From NCBI RefSeq assembly GCF_900166625.1, contig NZ_LT800499.1:4171395-4235394 (forward strand): a stretch of DNA of 64,000 nt, read 5' to 3'. A program made the translations under genes and the position numbers. This document shows positions 31,557 through 44,553 of the stretch, one piece after another. This stretch comes from Halobacillus massiliensis. GTDB taxonomy: Bacteria > Bacillota > Bacilli > Bacillales > Halobacillaceae. The notes under the pieces were generated by a model. It worked only from the letters and a program-made list of their open reading frames with translations. It did not search any database and was not told where the DNA came from. Positions within the stretch are counted from its first letter, which is position 1. The number at the start of each line of letters is the position of its first letter.

Positions 31557-31808
31557 TTATTGCTTTATCGCCACAGTTGCAGCTCCCACTTCAATGCCGC
31601 ACGCTCTGCCCAGTTCCTTCATCGAGTCTACTCTCGAATGGAGAATGTTCAACTGTGCTGCTAGGGCAGCTACTTTAGATGTCATTGATGGTTCGGCATC
31701 ATCTGCCGTTATGACTTCAACCACTTCTCCACTTTTCATAGCTTTAAGGGTTTGTTTCGTTCCAATGACTATATCTGTTTTAGCCTGTGCTACTTTTTCA
31801 TAAGACAT
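31557..31808 (-). CDS. rplGB: L7Ae-family kink-turn RNA-binding protein (YbxF)
   Basis: An 83-residue L7Ae/L30e-fold protein. It shows [21 protein letters not shown] and the hallmark [17 protein letters not shown]. subtilis YbxF binds kink-turns and has been found on ribosomes. I place the start at ATG 31808, 8 nt after GGAGG; the open frame extends 25 codons further without support. It is the first gene of the str operon. Confidence 0.93.
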   Translation of the reverse strand: MSYEKVAQAKTDIVIGTKQTLKAMKSGEVVEVITADDAEPSMTSKVAALAAQLNILHSRVDSMKELGRACGIEVGAATVAIKQ

Positions 31809-31838
31809 CTTCATATCCTCCAAAGTAACAAGGATAAA

Positions 31839-31920
31839 CGGAAGCACCTTGATAATAGTATCACCCTGAAAAACCCATGTCAACTGGATTTTAAAAATAG
31901 TTGCTTATCAAGGCGTTCCG
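31839..31920. repeat. Inverted repeat flanking the str operon promoter
   Basis: CGGAAGCACCTTGATAA (31839-31855) and TTATCAAGGCGTTCCG (31905-31920) are inverted, with 9 and 5 paired bases around a short mismatch. The arms enclose the promoter. Read-through RNA from rpoC could fold over it, or the arms could be protein sites. Confidence 0.55.
31855..31883 (-). promoter_or_regulatory. Sigma-A promoter of rplGB-rpsL-rpsG-fusA
   Basis: Minus strand TTGACA (31878-31883), 17-nt spacer, TACTAT (31855-31860), 47 bp before the rplGB start. Confidence 0.8.
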
Positions 31921-31953
31921 TTATTATATCCGTTGTTTACTTTCATTGAAAGT

Positions 31954-34900
31954 TTATGGCTGAGTGATCTCTTCTGCCGTCTTCTGCTTTTCTTCCTGCT
32001 GTTCAGACTCTGCTTTAATCGTACGATAGCGGTTCATACCAGTACCAGCTGGTACGAGTTTACCGATGATGACATTCTCTTTCAGTCCAAGAAGCTCATC
32101 GCGCTTACCTTTAATTGCTGCATCTGTCAGGACACGAGTTGTCTCCTGGAAGGATGCTGCGGAAAGGAAGCTGTCTGTTTCAAGCGATGCTTTTGTAATA
32201 CCAAGAATGACTGGTCGGCCGACAGCCGGCTGGCCGCCTTCCATAAGCACTCTTTGGTTAGCTTCTTTAAACTGGTGAATTTCAAGGAGTGAGCCTGGTA
32301 GTACATCTGTATCTCCAGAATCGAGAACACGAACTTTACGAAGCATTTGACGAACCATAACTTCTACGTGCTTATCGGAAATTTCAACACCTTGCATACG
32401 GTAAACTTTTTGAACTTCTTTCAGAAGATACTCCTGAACTCCATCGAGACCTTGAACTGTAAGAAGTTCTTTCGGGTCAATAGAACCTTCTGTCAGAGGT
32501 TCACCTGCTTTTACTTCATCGCCAATCGCTACTTTAAGTCTTGAGCCATAAGGTGCAGTATAGGAGCGAGTTTCCACTTTTCCTTGGACCACAATTTCCT
32601 GTTTTTCTTTAACTTCATTAATATCGTGAACGGTACCCTCGATCTCTGTAATAACAGCCTGACCTTTAGGGTTACGTGCTTCCACGATCTCCTGGATACG
32701 AGGAAGACCTTGCGTGATATCATCTCCTGCAACACCGCCTGTGTGGAAGGTACGCATTGTAAGCTGTGTACCTGGTTCACCGATGGATTGTGCAGCGATA
32801 ATACCAACAGCTTCTCCTACTTCTACCTCATCCCCAGTGGCAAGGTTACGTCCGTAACACTTCTTACAAACACCGTGTTTCGTGTTACAAGTGAAGGCAG
32901 AGCGGATAAGCACTTTCTCAATACCTGCATCCACAATTTGTTTAGCCGCATCTTCGAAGATTACTTCGTTGCGATTTGCCAGCACCTGACCAGTTTCCGG
33001 ATGCTCGATCCTCTGGAAAGATGTCCGGCCGATCAGTCGGTCGATCAGTGGTTCGATCATTTCGGTACCCTCTTTTAAGGATGCTACCGTTAAGCCTCGG
33101 TCTGTTCCACAGTCGTCTTCTCTTACGATGACATCCTGCGCCACGTCTACAAGTCGACGAGTCAGATAACCTGAGTCGGCTGTCTTCAGTGCCGTATCGG
33201 CAAGACCTTTACGGGCACCGTGTGTGGAGATAAAGTACTCAAGTACAGTCAGACCTTCACGGAAGCTGGACTTAATCGGAAGTTCGATGATTCGTCCAGC
33301 CGGGTTAGCCATAAGACCACGCATACCAGCAAGCTGAGTGAAGTTAGAGGCGTTACCACGGGCTCCGGAATCACTCATCATAAAGATCGGGTTACGCGGA
33401 TCAAGGGACTGCATCAAGCGGTCCTGGATCGTGTCTTTACAAGCAGACCATATTTCAATAACACGGTCATAACGCTCTTCTTCTGTGATTAAACCACGGC
33501 GGAACTGCTTAAGCACTTTATCTACTTTAGCTTGAGCTTCTTCAAGAATCTCCTGCTTCTCTGGAAGTACTACTACGTCAGATACACCAACAGTGATACC
33601 CGCTTTAGTAGAATAAGCAAAGCCTAAGTCCTTCATGCGGTCAAGCATTTTGGAAGTTTCACTGATAGAGAAACGCTTAAATACTTCAGCGATAATATCT
33701 CCAAGGATCCCTTTCTTAAACGGAAGAACTTCTTTGCGGCTGGCAATTTCTTTCTTCACGTCTGTACCTTTTTCAATAAAGTAGTGATCCGGAGTTTTAA
33801 TTTCTAAGTTCTCTTGAGTCGGTTCATTCATATAAGGGAATGAATTTGGAAGCATCTCATTAAAGATCAGTTTACCAATCGTAGTGAGTAATAACTGTTT
33901 ATTCTGTGCTTCCGTAAATGTCTCATTATTCAATGAGCTGGCTTGAACCGCCACCCGTGTGTGAAGGTGAGCGTAGCCATTCTGATAGGCCATTAGTGCT
34001 TCATTCGAGTCTTTAATGACCATCCCTTCACCGACTGCACCTTCACGTTCAAGAGTAAGGTAATAGTTACCCAGTACCATATCCTGTGATGGTGTAACAA
34101 CAGGCTTTCCATCCTTAGGGTTCAGGATGTTCTGCGCAGCCAGCATAAGGATACGGGCTTCCGCCTGTGCTTCAGAAGATAGCGGAACGTGTACAGCCAT
34201 TTGGTCACCGTCAAAGTCAGCGTTATATGCTGTACATACGAGCGGGTGAAGACGAATGGCACGTCCTTCTACTAATGTAGGTTCAAACGCCTGGATTCCT
34301 AAACGGTGCAATGTTGGTGCACGGTTCAGCAGAACTGGGTGTTCCCTAATTACATCTTCAAGAACGTCCCACACCTCTGGATGAATACGTTCAATCTTGC
34401 GTTTCGCAGACTTAATGTTATGAGCTAATCCACGAGATACAAGTTCTTTCATAACGAAAGGCTTGAACAATTCAAGAGCCATTTCTTTTGGAAGTCCACA
34501 TTGATACATTTTCAGGTTAGGACCTACAACGATAACGGAACGGCCGGAATAGTCAACACGTTTACCGAGCAGGTTTTGACGGAAACGACCCTGTTTACCT
34601 TTCAGCATGTGGGAAAGAGATTTAAGCGGACGGTTTCCTGGCCCTGTAACCGGACGGCCGCGACGGCCGTTATCGATTAAAGCATCGACAGCTTCCTGAA
34701 GCATACGTTTTTCGTTTTGTACGATAATTGTCGGTGCTCCAAGATCAAGCAGTCGCTTCAAGCGGTTGTTACGGTTGATCACACGGCGATATAGGTCATT
34801 AAGGTCAGATGTCGCAAAACGTCCGCCGTCCAGCTGAACCATCGGGCGAAGTTCCGGCGGTATTACCGGAAGCACATCTAAAATCATCCATGATGGATTA

Positions 34901-35562
34901 TTTCCAGAGTTACGGAATGATTCAAGCACTTCAAGACGCTTAATCGCACGTGTGCGGCGCTGTCCCTGAGCTGTTTTCAGCTCTTCTTTTAAAGATTCGA
35001 CTTCGCCATCTAAATCAATATCATAAAGGAGCTTGCGAATAGCTTCCGCTCCCATTGCTGCCTGGAATCCCTGGCCGTATTTTTCACGGTAGGAACGATA
35101 CTCTTTTTCTGAGAGAAGCTGCTTTTTATCCAGTGCCGTTTCGCCTGGATCTGTAACAATATAGGCAGCGAAATAAATAACCTCTTCAAGAGCACGCGGG
35201 GACATATCAAGAACAAGGCCCATACGGCTCGGAATACCTTTAAAATACCAGATGTGAGAGACAGGGGCAGCCAGTTCCAGGTGCCCCATACGCTCACGGC
35301 GTACTTTAGCCTTTGTTACTTCTACACCACATCGGTCACAAACGACGCCTTTATAGCGTACACGCTTATACTTTCCGCAGTGACATTCCCAGTCTTTTTG
35401 CGGCCCAAAAATTCTTTCACAGAATAAGCCGTCTTTTTCTGGTTTTAACGTACGATAGTTAATTGTCTCGGGCTTCTTCACTTCACCATAAGACCAAGAA
35501 CGAATCTTGTCTGGTGAAGCCAGACCGATTTTCATATACTCAAATTTATTTACATCTAGCAA
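31954..35562 (-). CDS. rpoC: RNA polymerase beta' subunit
   Basis: A 1202-residue beta'. The zinc finger is [20 protein letters not shown], and the catalytic magnesium triad lies in [13 protein letters not shown]. Other blocks are [20 protein letters not shown] (bridge helix), the second Cys cluster [13 protein letters not shown] and the trigger-loop [13 protein letters not shown]. Length is close to B. subtilis (1199). rpoB lies 58 nt upstream. No terminator is evident after it. Confidence 0.98.
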   Translation of the reverse strand: MLDVNKFEYMKIGLASPDKIRSWSYGEVKKPETINYRTLKPEKDGLFCERIFGPQKDWECHCGKYKRVRYKGVVCDRCGVEVTKAKVRRERMGHLELAAPVSHIWYFKGIPSRMGLVLDMSPRALEEVIYFAAYIVTDPGETALDKKQLLSEKEYRSYREKYGQGFQAAMGAEAIRKLLYDIDLDGEVESLKEELKTAQGQRRTRAIKRLEVLESFRNSGNNPSWMILDVLPVIPPELRPMVQLDGGRFATSDLNDLYRRVINRNNRLKRLLDLGAPTIIVQNEKRMLQEAVDALIDNGRRGRPVTGPGNRPLKSLSHMLKGKQGRFRQNLLGKRVDYSGRSVIVVGPNLKMYQCGLPKEMALELFKPFVMKELVSRGLAHNIKSAKRKIERIHPEVWDVLEDVIREHPVLLNRAPTLHRLGIQAFEPTLVEGRAIRLHPLVCTAYNADFDGDQMAVHVPLSSEAQAEARILMLAAQNILNPKDGKPVVTPSQDMVLGNYYLTLEREGAVGEGMVIKDSNEALMAYQNGYAHLHTRVAVQASSLNNETFTEAQNKQLLLTTIGKLIFNEMLPNSFPYMNEPTQENLEIKTPDHYFIEKGTDVKKEIASRKEVLPFKKGILGDIIAEVFKRFSISETSKMLDRMKDLGFAYSTKAGITVGVSDVVVLPEKQEILEEAQAKVDKVLKQFRRGLITEEERYDRVIEIWSACKDTIQDRLMQSLDPRNPIFMMSDSGARGNASNFTQLAGMRGLMANPAGRIIELPIKSSFREGLTVLEYFISTHGARKGLADTALKTADSGYLTRRLVDVAQDVIVREDDCGTDRGLTVASLKEGTEMIEPLIDRLIGRTSFQRIEHPETGQVLANRNEVIFEDAAKQIVDAGIEKVLIRSAFTCNTKHGVCKKCYGRNLATGDEVEVGEAVGIIAAQSIGEPGTQLTMRTFHTGGVAGDDITQGLPRIQEIVEARNPKGQAVITEIEGTVHDINEVKEKQEIVVQGKVETRSYTAPYGSRLKVAIGDEVKAGEPLTEGSIDPKELLTVQGLDGVQEYLLKEVQKVYRMQGVEISDKHVEVMVRQMLRKVRVLDSGDTDVLPGSLLEIHQFKEANQRVLMEGGQPAVGRPVILGITKASLETDSFLSAASFQETTRVLTDAAIKGKRDELLGLKENVIIGKLVPAGTGMNRYRTIKAESEQQEEKQKTAEEITQP

Positions 35563-35620
35563 GGGGCCTACCTCCCTTTTAGTCTCCGGGTTCTACCCTA
35601 AGCTTTGGACAAGATCATAT

Positions 35621-39151
<3,531 letters not shown>

Positions 39152-39184
39152 CTGATTCACCCCTTCAAACAAGCATTTTTATAA

Positions 39185-39215
39185 CAAAAAAGGGTTCGGC
39201 AAAGGCATGCCGAAC
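39185..39215 (-). terminator. Intrinsic terminator inside the rpoB leader
   Basis: Minus strand GTTCGGCA (39208-39215) pairs with TGCCGAAC (39194-39201) across a 6-nt loop, followed by CCTTTTTTG. It lies only about 34 nt before the rpoB start and downstream of the rpoB promoter, so it must be read through for rpoBC expression. Confidence 0.8.
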
Positions 39216-39444
39216 AGGCTTGCGGTTGATCTTGCCACAAGCACTATAGTTAAACATTCACCGTTTTGGCGAATGGTGTTTCTTCATTTCTCTCTAACGT
39301 TAGACAAAAAAGAAAAAGGGTTTTCACTCATAAACCTCATTTCACTTTCCATTGATAATCTACCATTCTATCCCGTTTTCAAAGATTTATACTAAAAATT
39401 TGAAAAAGGCCTTGACATGACATCAGGCATGTTGGCATTTTACA

Positions 39445-39473
39445 ATAATACCATATTAAAAAAGGAGCGTCAA
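39445..39473 (-). promoter_or_regulatory. Sigma-A promoter of rpoBC
   Basis: Minus strand TTGACG (39468-39473, overlapping the rsmC stop codon), 17-nt spacer, TATTAT (39445-39450). It gives a leader of about 285 nt. A second hairpin, CATTCGCC with GGTGAATG (about 39256-39276), lies in it. The 39152-39469 gap has no gene. Confidence 0.75.
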
Positions 39474-40072
39474 ACCTTTTCAGCTCTTAAAATATAGTAT
39501 CCTTTGTTCTTTGTCACTATTTCTACTTCCCCAAATAGTTCTTCTAATTTATCTTTGGCAGACGGCGCTCCCTGTTTCTTCTGAATAACTACCCAAAGCT
39601 CACCATTTGTCTGCAAAGCTTCCCAGGCCTCTTCAAACATGGCATGAACCACTTTTTTACCGGCACGAATAGGGGGATTCGTTAATATAGATGCAAATGC
39701 TTCACCCTCCAGGTTGGAAAAACGGTCACTTTCTTTGATCGTTACATTTTCAATCCCGTTTTGGCGGGCATTCTTTTTCGCTAACTCTAAAGCTCTTTCA
39801 TTGACATCCACCATAACAATCTGGCGATCACGGCGTTCCCTTGCCAGCGATAAACCAATTGGTCCGTAGCCGCAGCCCAGATCCAGGATAGGACCTTCTA
39901 CGTCGTTAAAGGTAAAAGCTTCAATCAGAACACGCGATCCAAAGTCTACTTCACTTTTTGAGAAAACAGCATGGTCTGTTGTAAAGTCTAGCTTGTTTTC
40001 CCTTAGTGTAAAAGACCATGTTCTTTCATCGCTTTCTGCCTCTGTTCTCTTCGAATAATAATGTTCAGACAC
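39470..40072 (-). CDS. rsmC: 16S rRNA (guanine) methyltransferase RsmC-like (YbxB)
   Basis: A 200-residue SAM-dependent methyltransferase. The SAM motif is ILDLGCGYGPIGLSLA (about 72-87), the acidic end is VMVDVNERALELAK, and the catalytic loop is LTNPPIRAGK, as in N2-guanine rRNA methyltransferases. The homologue in E. coli modifies G1207. It lies between rplL and rpoB as in Bacillus. Exact target is inferred. Confidence 0.88.
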   Translation of the reverse strand: MSEHYYSKRTEAESDERTWSFTLRENKLDFTTDHAVFSKSEVDFGSRVLIEAFTFNDVEGPILDLGCGYGPIGLSLARERRDRQIVMVDVNERALELAKKNARQNGIENVTIKESDRFSNLEGEAFASILTNPPIRAGKKVVHAMFEEAWEALQTNGELWVVIQKKQGAPSAKDKLEELFGEVEIVTKNKGYYILRAEKV

Positions 40073-40102
40073 TTAGAACACCTTCTTAAAAAAAATAAGA
40101 AA

Positions 40103-40133
40103 AAGAAAGCTCGCCGATAATTCAGCGAGCTTT
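40103..40133 (-). terminator. Terminator after rplL
   Basis: Minus strand AAAGCTCGC (40125-40133) pairs with GCGAGCTTT (40106-40114), then CTTTTTCTT. It separates rplJL from rsmC and would set the high L7/L12 level apart. Confidence 0.88.
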
Positions 40134-40153
40134 TCTCTCTTTATCACAAAAAA

Positions 40154-40519
40154 TTACTTAACTTCTACAGAAGCTCCAGCTTCTTCCAGCTTAGCTTTAA
40201 CTTCTTCAGCTTCTTCTTTAGCTACGCCTTCTTTGATTGCGCCAGGAGCCTTATCAACTAGATCTTTAGCATCTTTAAGACCAAGACCAGTAATTTCGCG
40301 AACCGCTTTAACTACTTTAATCTTAGAGCTTCCAGCAGATTGTAGGACTACATCAAATTCAGTTTGCTCTTCAGCAGCTTCGCCGCCTGCAGCAGCACCG
40401 CCAGCCGCAACTGGAGCTGCAGCAGTTACACCAAATTCTTCTTCAATAGCTTTAACTAGATCGTTAAGCTCAAGAACTGTCATTTCTTTAATCGCTTCGA
40501 TAATTTGTTCGTTAGACAT
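40154..40519 (-). CDS. rplL: 50S ribosomal protein L7/L12 (bL12)
   Basis: A 121-residue stalk protein present in several copies per ribosome. The N-terminal dimer helix is [17 protein letters not shown]. An Ala/Gly hinge ([18 protein letters not shown]) follows, then the factor-binding domain [21 protein letters not shown]. It follows rplJ by 53 nt. Confidence 0.98.
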   Translation of the reverse strand: MSNEQIIEAIKEMTVLELNDLVKAIEEEFGVTAAAPVAAGGAAAGGEAAEEQTEFDVVLQSAGSSKIKVVKAVREITGLGLKDAKDLVDKAPGAIKEGVAKEEAEEVKAKLEEAGASVEVK

Positions 40520-40572
40520 GAGAAATTTCCTCCTTAGAAAATATAATAATTTTATTTAACCGAAAACGGGAT

Positions 40573-41073
40573 TTACGCGCCTTCTTCTTCTTTTTGCTCG
40601 GCAATCGCTTTTGTAACATAAGCGAAGTTGCGAACAGGGGCTTGAATTACGCTTAGGAACATAGATACAAGACCTTCGTAGTTTGGAAGAGTCGCAAGTT
40701 CCTTGATTTGCTCAAGAGTTGCAACTTTCCCTTCGATCACTCCGCCTTTAAGCTCAAGGTTGTCGTGATCTTTTGCAAAGTTGTTAAGAACTTTTGCCGG
40801 GGATACAGCATCGTCTTCACTGAATGCCAACGCAGTAGGTCCTACAAGAACCTCGTCAAGATCAGTTAGACCAGTCTCCGCAGTCGCACGGCGAGTCATT
40901 GTGTTTTTGTACACTTTGAAATCAACGCCTGCTTCACGAAGCTGAGCACGCAGTTCTGTAACTTCTGCTACATCAAGACCGCGGTAATCTACAAGTACAG
41001 CAGACTTACTATTACGGAATTTGTCAGCAATTTCAGTTACTACCTGTTGCTTTTGCTCAATAATTTTGCTCAT
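40573..41073 (-). CDS. rplJ: 50S ribosomal protein L10 (uL10)
   Basis: A 166-residue stalk base that binds L12 dimers. It shows [22 protein letters not shown] and [10 protein letters not shown], with an acidic/hydrophobic tail [17 protein letters not shown]. Behind its own promoter and an L10 leader. Confidence 0.97.
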   Translation of the reverse strand: MSKIIEQKQQVVTEIADKFRNSKSAVLVDYRGLDVAEVTELRAQLREAGVDFKVYKNTMTRRATAETGLTDLDEVLVGPTALAFSEDDAVSPAKVLNNFAKDHDNLELKGGVIEGKVATLEQIKELATLPNYEGLVSMFLSVIQAPVRNFAYVTKAIAEQKEEEGA

Positions 41074-41121
41074 CGTTCCACCTCCTAATGACTTTTCATC
41101 ATACCGATTCGTGTTTTAGAA

Positions 41122-41262
41122 ATAAAAAGTACCTCCGTGAAGACACGGAGGTACGTATGACAGAACAGGTCGGTTAAAAGCTGTCCTGTTTATTCACACA
41201 CCTCGGCAGGAAATTAAGCACCGTGTGCACCTGCTGTCTTCGGTATAACGTATTCAATTTAT
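41122..41262 (-). ncRNA. L10 leader RNA with attenuator hairpin
   Basis: The leader before rplJ holds several paired segments. Its last hairpin is GTACCTCCGTG with CACGGAGGTAC (41129-41154), followed by TTTTTATTT, a terminator-like fold. Upstream parts (GACAGCAGGTGCACACGGTGC, GAGGTGTGTG, AACAGGACAGC) resemble the L10-binding kink-turn region of Firmicutes leaders. L10(L12)4 binding is known to reduce rplJL expression. Confidence 0.8.
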
Positions 41263-41274
41263 ACAACGTTTCTA

Positions 41275-41303
41275 ATTATAAGAGTTTAGAAACGGAAAGT
41301 CAA
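41275..41303 (-). promoter_or_regulatory. Sigma-A promoter of rplJ-rplL
   Basis: Minus strand TTGACT (41298-41303), 17-nt spacer, perfect TATAAT (41275-41280), just before the L10 leader. Confidence 0.85.
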
Positions 41304-41311
41304 CAACTAAA

Positions 41312-42007
41312 TTACTTCACGTAGTTGGCAACGTCAACTTTGATTCCAGGGCCCATTGTAGAAGAAACTGCAGCATTACGTACGTAAGTGCCTTTAGCCG
41401 CTTGAGGCTTCGCTTTTACTAACGTTTCTGTCAGCGCTTCGAAGTTCTCTACAAGTTTTTCCTGGTCAAATGAAGCTTTACCGATTGGAACGTGAATATT
41501 AGCAGCTTTATCAACGCGGTATTCTACTTTACCTGCTTTGATTTCATTTACTGCTTTTTCAACTTCAAAAGTAACCGTGCCTGTTTTAGGGTTTGGCATA
41601 AGGCCTTTTGGTCCAAGCACACGGCCCAGTTTACCAACTTCAGCCATCATGTCAGGTGTTGCTACAACTACGTCAAAATCGAACCAGCCTTGATTAATTT
41701 TATTAATAAGGTCCTGCTCTCCTACGTAGTCAGCACCAGCAGCTTCTGCTTCTTTCGCTTTATCACCTTTAGCGAAAACAAGAACGCTCTGAGTTTTACC
41801 TGTACCATGTGGAAGCACCATTGCTCCACGGATTTGCTGGTCAGCTTTCTTAGGGTCAACACCCAGACGGAAAGCCGCTTCTACTGTTTCATCAAAGCCA
41901 GCCTTTGCTGTTTCTTTCACAAGGCTGATTGCTTCGTTTACTTCATAAGCTTTCGTACGATCAACAAGTTTATTAAGCTCTTGTTGCTTTTTGCTTTTTT
42001 TAGCCAT
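41312..42007 (-). CDS. rplA: 50S ribosomal protein L1 (uL1)
   Basis: A 231-residue mobile stalk protein that moves E-site tRNA. It shows [28 protein letters not shown] sequence, [19 protein letters not shown] and the closing [17 protein letters not shown]1 is an mRNA-binding autoregulator in many bacteria. A long hairpin lies before it. Confidence 0.97.
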   Translation of the reverse strand: MAKKSKKQQELNKLVDRTKAYEVNEAISLVKETAKAGFDETVEAAFRLGVDPKKADQQIRGAMVLPHGTGKTQSVLVFAKGDKAKEAEAAGADYVGEQDLINKINQGWFDFDVVVATPDMMAEVGKLGRVLGPKGLMPNPKTGTVTFEVEKAVNEIKAGKVEYRVDKAANIHVPIGKASFDQEKLVENFEALTETLVKAKPQAAKGTYVRNAAVSSTMGPGIKVDVANYVK

Positions 42008-42055
42008 TTTTAATTTCCTCCTCTTGTGGTTTTAACGGATTTACCTCCCACGATT

Positions 42056-42096
42056 AAAGGTTGCGAATCAAGGATCGCTCCTGACTCGCAACCTTC
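42056..42096 (-). promoter_or_regulatory. Stem-loop in the rplK-rplA gap
   Basis: Minus strand AGGTTGCGA (42086-42094) pairs with TCGCAACCT (42058-42066), continued by TCAGGA with TCCTTGA and a GCGA loop. No strong T-run follows (CTTTAATCG). It may be an L1 control site, a weak attenuator or a processing site. Confidence 0.65.
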
Positions 42097-42124
42097 AACT
42101 CCATTCTAGAGCGACGCTGTGGGA

Positions 42125-42550
42125 TTAGTCTTCGATAGTAATTCCCATGCTGCGTGCAGTACCTTCAACCATACGCATTGCAGCTTCAACGTCAGCAGCA
42201 TTCAAGTCAGGCATTTTAGTTTCAGCGATTTCTTTAACTTTATCGCGTTTAACTGTCGCTACCTTGTTACGGTTCGGTTCGCCTGAACCTGATTCGATTC
42301 CTGCCGCTTTCTTCAAAAGAACAGCAGCTGGCGGAGTTTTTGTAACAAATGTAAAAGAACGATCTTCAAAAACTGAGATCTCAACCGGAATAATCATTCC
42401 TGCTTGATCTTGTGTTTTAGCGTTAAATTCTTTACAGAAGCCCATGATATTAATACCCGCTTGTCCTAGTGCCGGTCCTACCGGTGGAGCTGGGTTAGCT
42501 TTACCTGCTGGAATCTGTAGCTTTACAACTTTAATTACTTTTTTAGCCAC
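42125..42550 (-). CDS. rplK: 50S ribosomal protein L11 (uL11)
   Basis: A 141-residue L11 of the GTPase-associated centre. The start is GTG 42550 ([20 protein letters not shown]) after GGAGGTG; the open frame extends 19 codons upstream without support. [21 protein letters not shown] and [12 protein letters not shown] are present. It is the first gene of rplK-rplA with its own promoter. Confidence 0.97.
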   Translation of the reverse strand: MAKKVIKVVKLQIPAGKANPAPPVGPALGQAGINIMGFCKEFNAKTQDQAGMIIPVEISVFEDRSFTFVTKTPPAAVLLKKAAGIESGSGEPNRNKVATVKRDKVKEIAETKMPDLNAADVEAAMRMVEGTARSMGITIED

Positions 42551-42660
42551 GAGACACACCTCCTTAAAGTCCGTGATGTGGTAATAGGGTTTTCCCCTCC
42601 CACTCATCGCATTTATGCATCAAGCCTCTTCACTTTTCGAGGCACATAAAGAACATAAGA

Positions 42661-42689
42661 ATTTTAGCATCTATTTTCACATAATGCAA
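42661..42689 (-). promoter_or_regulatory. Sigma-A promoter of rplK-rplA
   Basis: Minus strand TTGCAT (42684-42689), 17-nt spacer, TAAAAT (42661-42666). It lies just after nusG. Confidence 0.7.
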
Positions 42690-42705
42690 GGGGAAAGGGG
42701 AAACT

Positions 42706-43242
42706 TTATAATTTTTCAATCTGTGAAAAATCTAATTCAACAGGTGTTTCACGTCCGAACATGTTAACGTGCACCTTCACCTTCTGCTTATCTGCATCGA
42801 TATTTTCAATCGAACCTGTGAAGTTAGCAAACGGACCGTCTGTCACTTTCACACTCTCTTTAATTTCGAAGTCTACCTGTGCAGCCGAACGCTCTGCCAT
42901 ACCCATACGCTTAAGTACTGTATCCACTTCTTCCGGCAGGAGAGGGATAGGTTTTGAGCCGGAGCCTGTAGATCCTACGAAACCAGTAACCCCCGGAGTA
43001 TTCCGAACGACATACCAGGAATCATCCGTCATTACCATCTCTGCAATAACGTAACCCGGGAACACCTTTTTCTTATTCACTTTACGCTTGCCGTTCTTTA
43101 TTTCCGTTTCTTCGTCCTCTGGTACAAGAACGCGGAAGATTTTATCTTCCATACCCATAGACTCTACGCGTTTCTCTAAGTTGGCCTTCACTTTGTTTTC
43201 ATAACCTGAATACGTGTGGACCACATACCATCTTTTTTCCAT
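42706..43242 (-). CDS. nusG: Transcription elongation factor NusG
   Basis: A 178-residue factor. The NGN domain (1-115) has KRWYVVHTYSGYENKVKANL and VFPGYVIAEMVMTDDSWYVVRNTPGVTGFVG. The KOW domain (about 125-178) has VTDGPFANFTGSIENIDADK. It follows secE, but a terminator lies between them. Confidence 0.97.
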   Translation of the reverse strand: MEKRWYVVHTYSGYENKVKANLEKRVESMGMEDKIFRVLVPEDEETEIKNGKRKVNKKKVFPGYVIAEMVMTDDSWYVVRNTPGVTGFVGSTGSGSKPIPLLPEEVDTVLKRMGMAERSAAQVDFEIKESVKVTDGPFANFTGSIENIDADKQKVKVHVNMFGRETPVELDFSQIEKL

Positions 43243-43303
43243 TTAGTACAGGACAAGCGGCTTGTCCTTCCCTCCCTTATCTTTCGTAATTTTTTCCAAC
43301 ATG

Positions 43304-43327
43304 AAAAAACCCGTTAAACGGGTTTTT
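43304..43327 (-). terminator. Terminator hairpin between secE and nusG
   Basis: AAAACCCGTT and AACGGGTTTT pair with T-runs on both sides, so it can act in either direction. It lies 51 nt after the secE stop and 61 nt before the nusG start. Confidence 0.8.
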
Positions 43328-43378
43328 AAACGGTGCTTTTACCTAGTATATCACAAAAGCAGCTTTTCTATTATCTCG

Positions 43379-43561
43379 TTATCTCGGAATAAGTTCAAGC
43401 AGCTGCGAAATTCCAAGATCGACAACGGCGAAAAACACAGCAACGAACACAACAGTACCCAATACTGTAATCGTATATTTGTAAAGCTCCCGGCCGCTCG
43501 GCCAGCTCACTTTACGCATTTCACGAGCTACATTCTTAAAAAATTTAAACATGTCAAACAA
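43379..43561 (-). CDS. secE: Preprotein translocase subunit SecE
   Basis: A 60-residue short Gram-positive SecE. One amphipathic helix (FFKNVAREMRKVSWPSGREL) is followed by one membrane segment (VLGTVVFVAVFFAVVDLGI). It clamps SecY. Confidence 0.95.
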   Translation of the reverse strand: MFDMFKFFKNVAREMRKVSWPSGRELYKYTITVLGTVVFVAVFFAVVDLGISQLLELIPR

Positions 43562-43592
43562 CCCCCAAACTTGCGCCCGCCGGCTTCATCCT

Positions 43593-43742
43593 CTATTTCG
43601 TTTCACGGTGCAGCGTGTGTTCTCCACACGATTTGCAAAACTTGCGAACTTCTAATCGTTCTGACTGATTCGAGCGGTTTATATGAGTGCTATAATTGCG
43701 GCTTAAACATTGAGTGCATGCTAGTATAATTTTCTTTCTCAT
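43593..43742 (-). CDS. rpmG: 50S ribosomal protein L33 (bL33)
   Basis: A 49-residue gene found by direct translation. It begins [19 protein letters not shown] and ends [17 protein letters not shown]. Both zinc CxxC pairs (CTQC, CKSC) are present, so this is the zinc form. It lies between sigH and secE, the place of B. subtilis rpmGB. Confidence 0.94.
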   Translation of the reverse strand: MRKKIILACTQCLSRNYSTHINRSNQSERLEVRKFCKSCGEHTLHRETK

Positions 43743-43823
43743 CGACAGTCCCCTCGTTCGTAGAGGTTTCATTCACTCCCAATAATGTAGCACGCTTACA
43801 GTAGAGTGTCAATTCCTTGCAGA

Positions 43824-44477
43824 TCATGTCGTTTCACTAAACTCTATATATCTCTCAAGCTTTCGTTTTACCCGTTGAAGCGCATTATCAATAGATTTGA
43901 CATGACGATTTAACTCTACAGAAATTTCCTGATAACTCTTACCATCAAGGTAAAGCGACAGAACCTTCTGCTCCAGTTCACTAAGGAGTTCAGAAATTTT
44001 TTCTTCAATATCTCCAAATCGCTCTTTATTAACCATCAGCTCCTGAGGATCAATAGCTTTGGAACCTGCGATTACATCCAATAACGTACGGTCTGCTTCC
44101 TCATCAAAAATTGGCTTGTCCAGTGAAACGTAGGAATTTAGTGGAATATGCTTCTGGCGGGTAGCGGTTTTAATAGCGGTAATGATTTGACGAGTAACAC
44201 ATAATTCAGCAAAAGCTTTAAACGATGAGAGCTTGTCTCCCTGATAATCTCTAATGGCTTTATATAAACCGATCATGCCTTCCTGAACGATATCCTCCCG
44301 ATCTGCCCCAATTAGAAAGTACGTTCTTGCTTTGGCGCGCACGAAATTCTTATACTTATCAATTAAAAAGTCCAAGGCCTGAACCTGACCAAGGTTGATC
44401 CGTAAGATAATTTCTTCATCATCAAGCTTACTGAAATCGACCTTATCGATGCCTATCTGTGTTTGTCCGCTGCTCAC
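43824..44477 (-). CDS. sigH: RNA polymerase sigma factor SigH (Spo0H)
   Basis: A 217-residue sigma-70 family factor for the transition to stationary phase and sporulation start. Region 2 has LDFLIDKYKNFVRAKARTYF and GADREDIVQEGMIGLYKAIRDY. Region 4 has LDGKSYQEISVELNRHVKSIDNALQRVKRKL. The start is ATG 44477. The promoter upstream is sigma-A type, as for B. subtilis spo0H. Confidence 0.96.
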   Translation of the reverse strand: MSSGQTQIGIDKVDFSKLDDEEIILRINLGQVQALDFLIDKYKNFVRAKARTYFLIGADREDIVQEGMIGLYKAIRDYQGDKLSSFKAFAELCVTRQIITAIKTATRQKHIPLNSYVSLDKPIFDEEADRTLLDVIAGSKAIDPQELMVNKERFGDIEEKISELLSELEQKVLSLYLDGKSYQEISVELNRHVKSIDNALQRVKRKLERYIEFSETT

Positions 44478-44513
44478 TTAAGGATCCCTCCGACGTTACC
44501 TAAATATAGAAAT

Positions 44514-44543
44514 ATTATACAGTAAGCGTTTCAAAAGCGTCAA
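44514..44543 (-). promoter_or_regulatory. Sigma-A promoter of sigH
   Basis: Minus strand TTGACG (44538-44543), 18-nt spacer, TATAAT (44514-44519). Confidence 0.75.
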
Positions 44544-44553
44544 CATGGCTTTC

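Noticed and set aside
32584..33078. 164-residue plus-strand frame opposite rpoC
   Set aside because: It is a shadow of the conserved rpoC reading frame; the composition (Cys, Phe and Thr rich) is typical of antisense frames.
39413..39450. Plus-strand TTGACA upstream of rsmC-rpoB gap
   Set aside because: No -10 at 16-18 nt and no plus-strand gene to serve.
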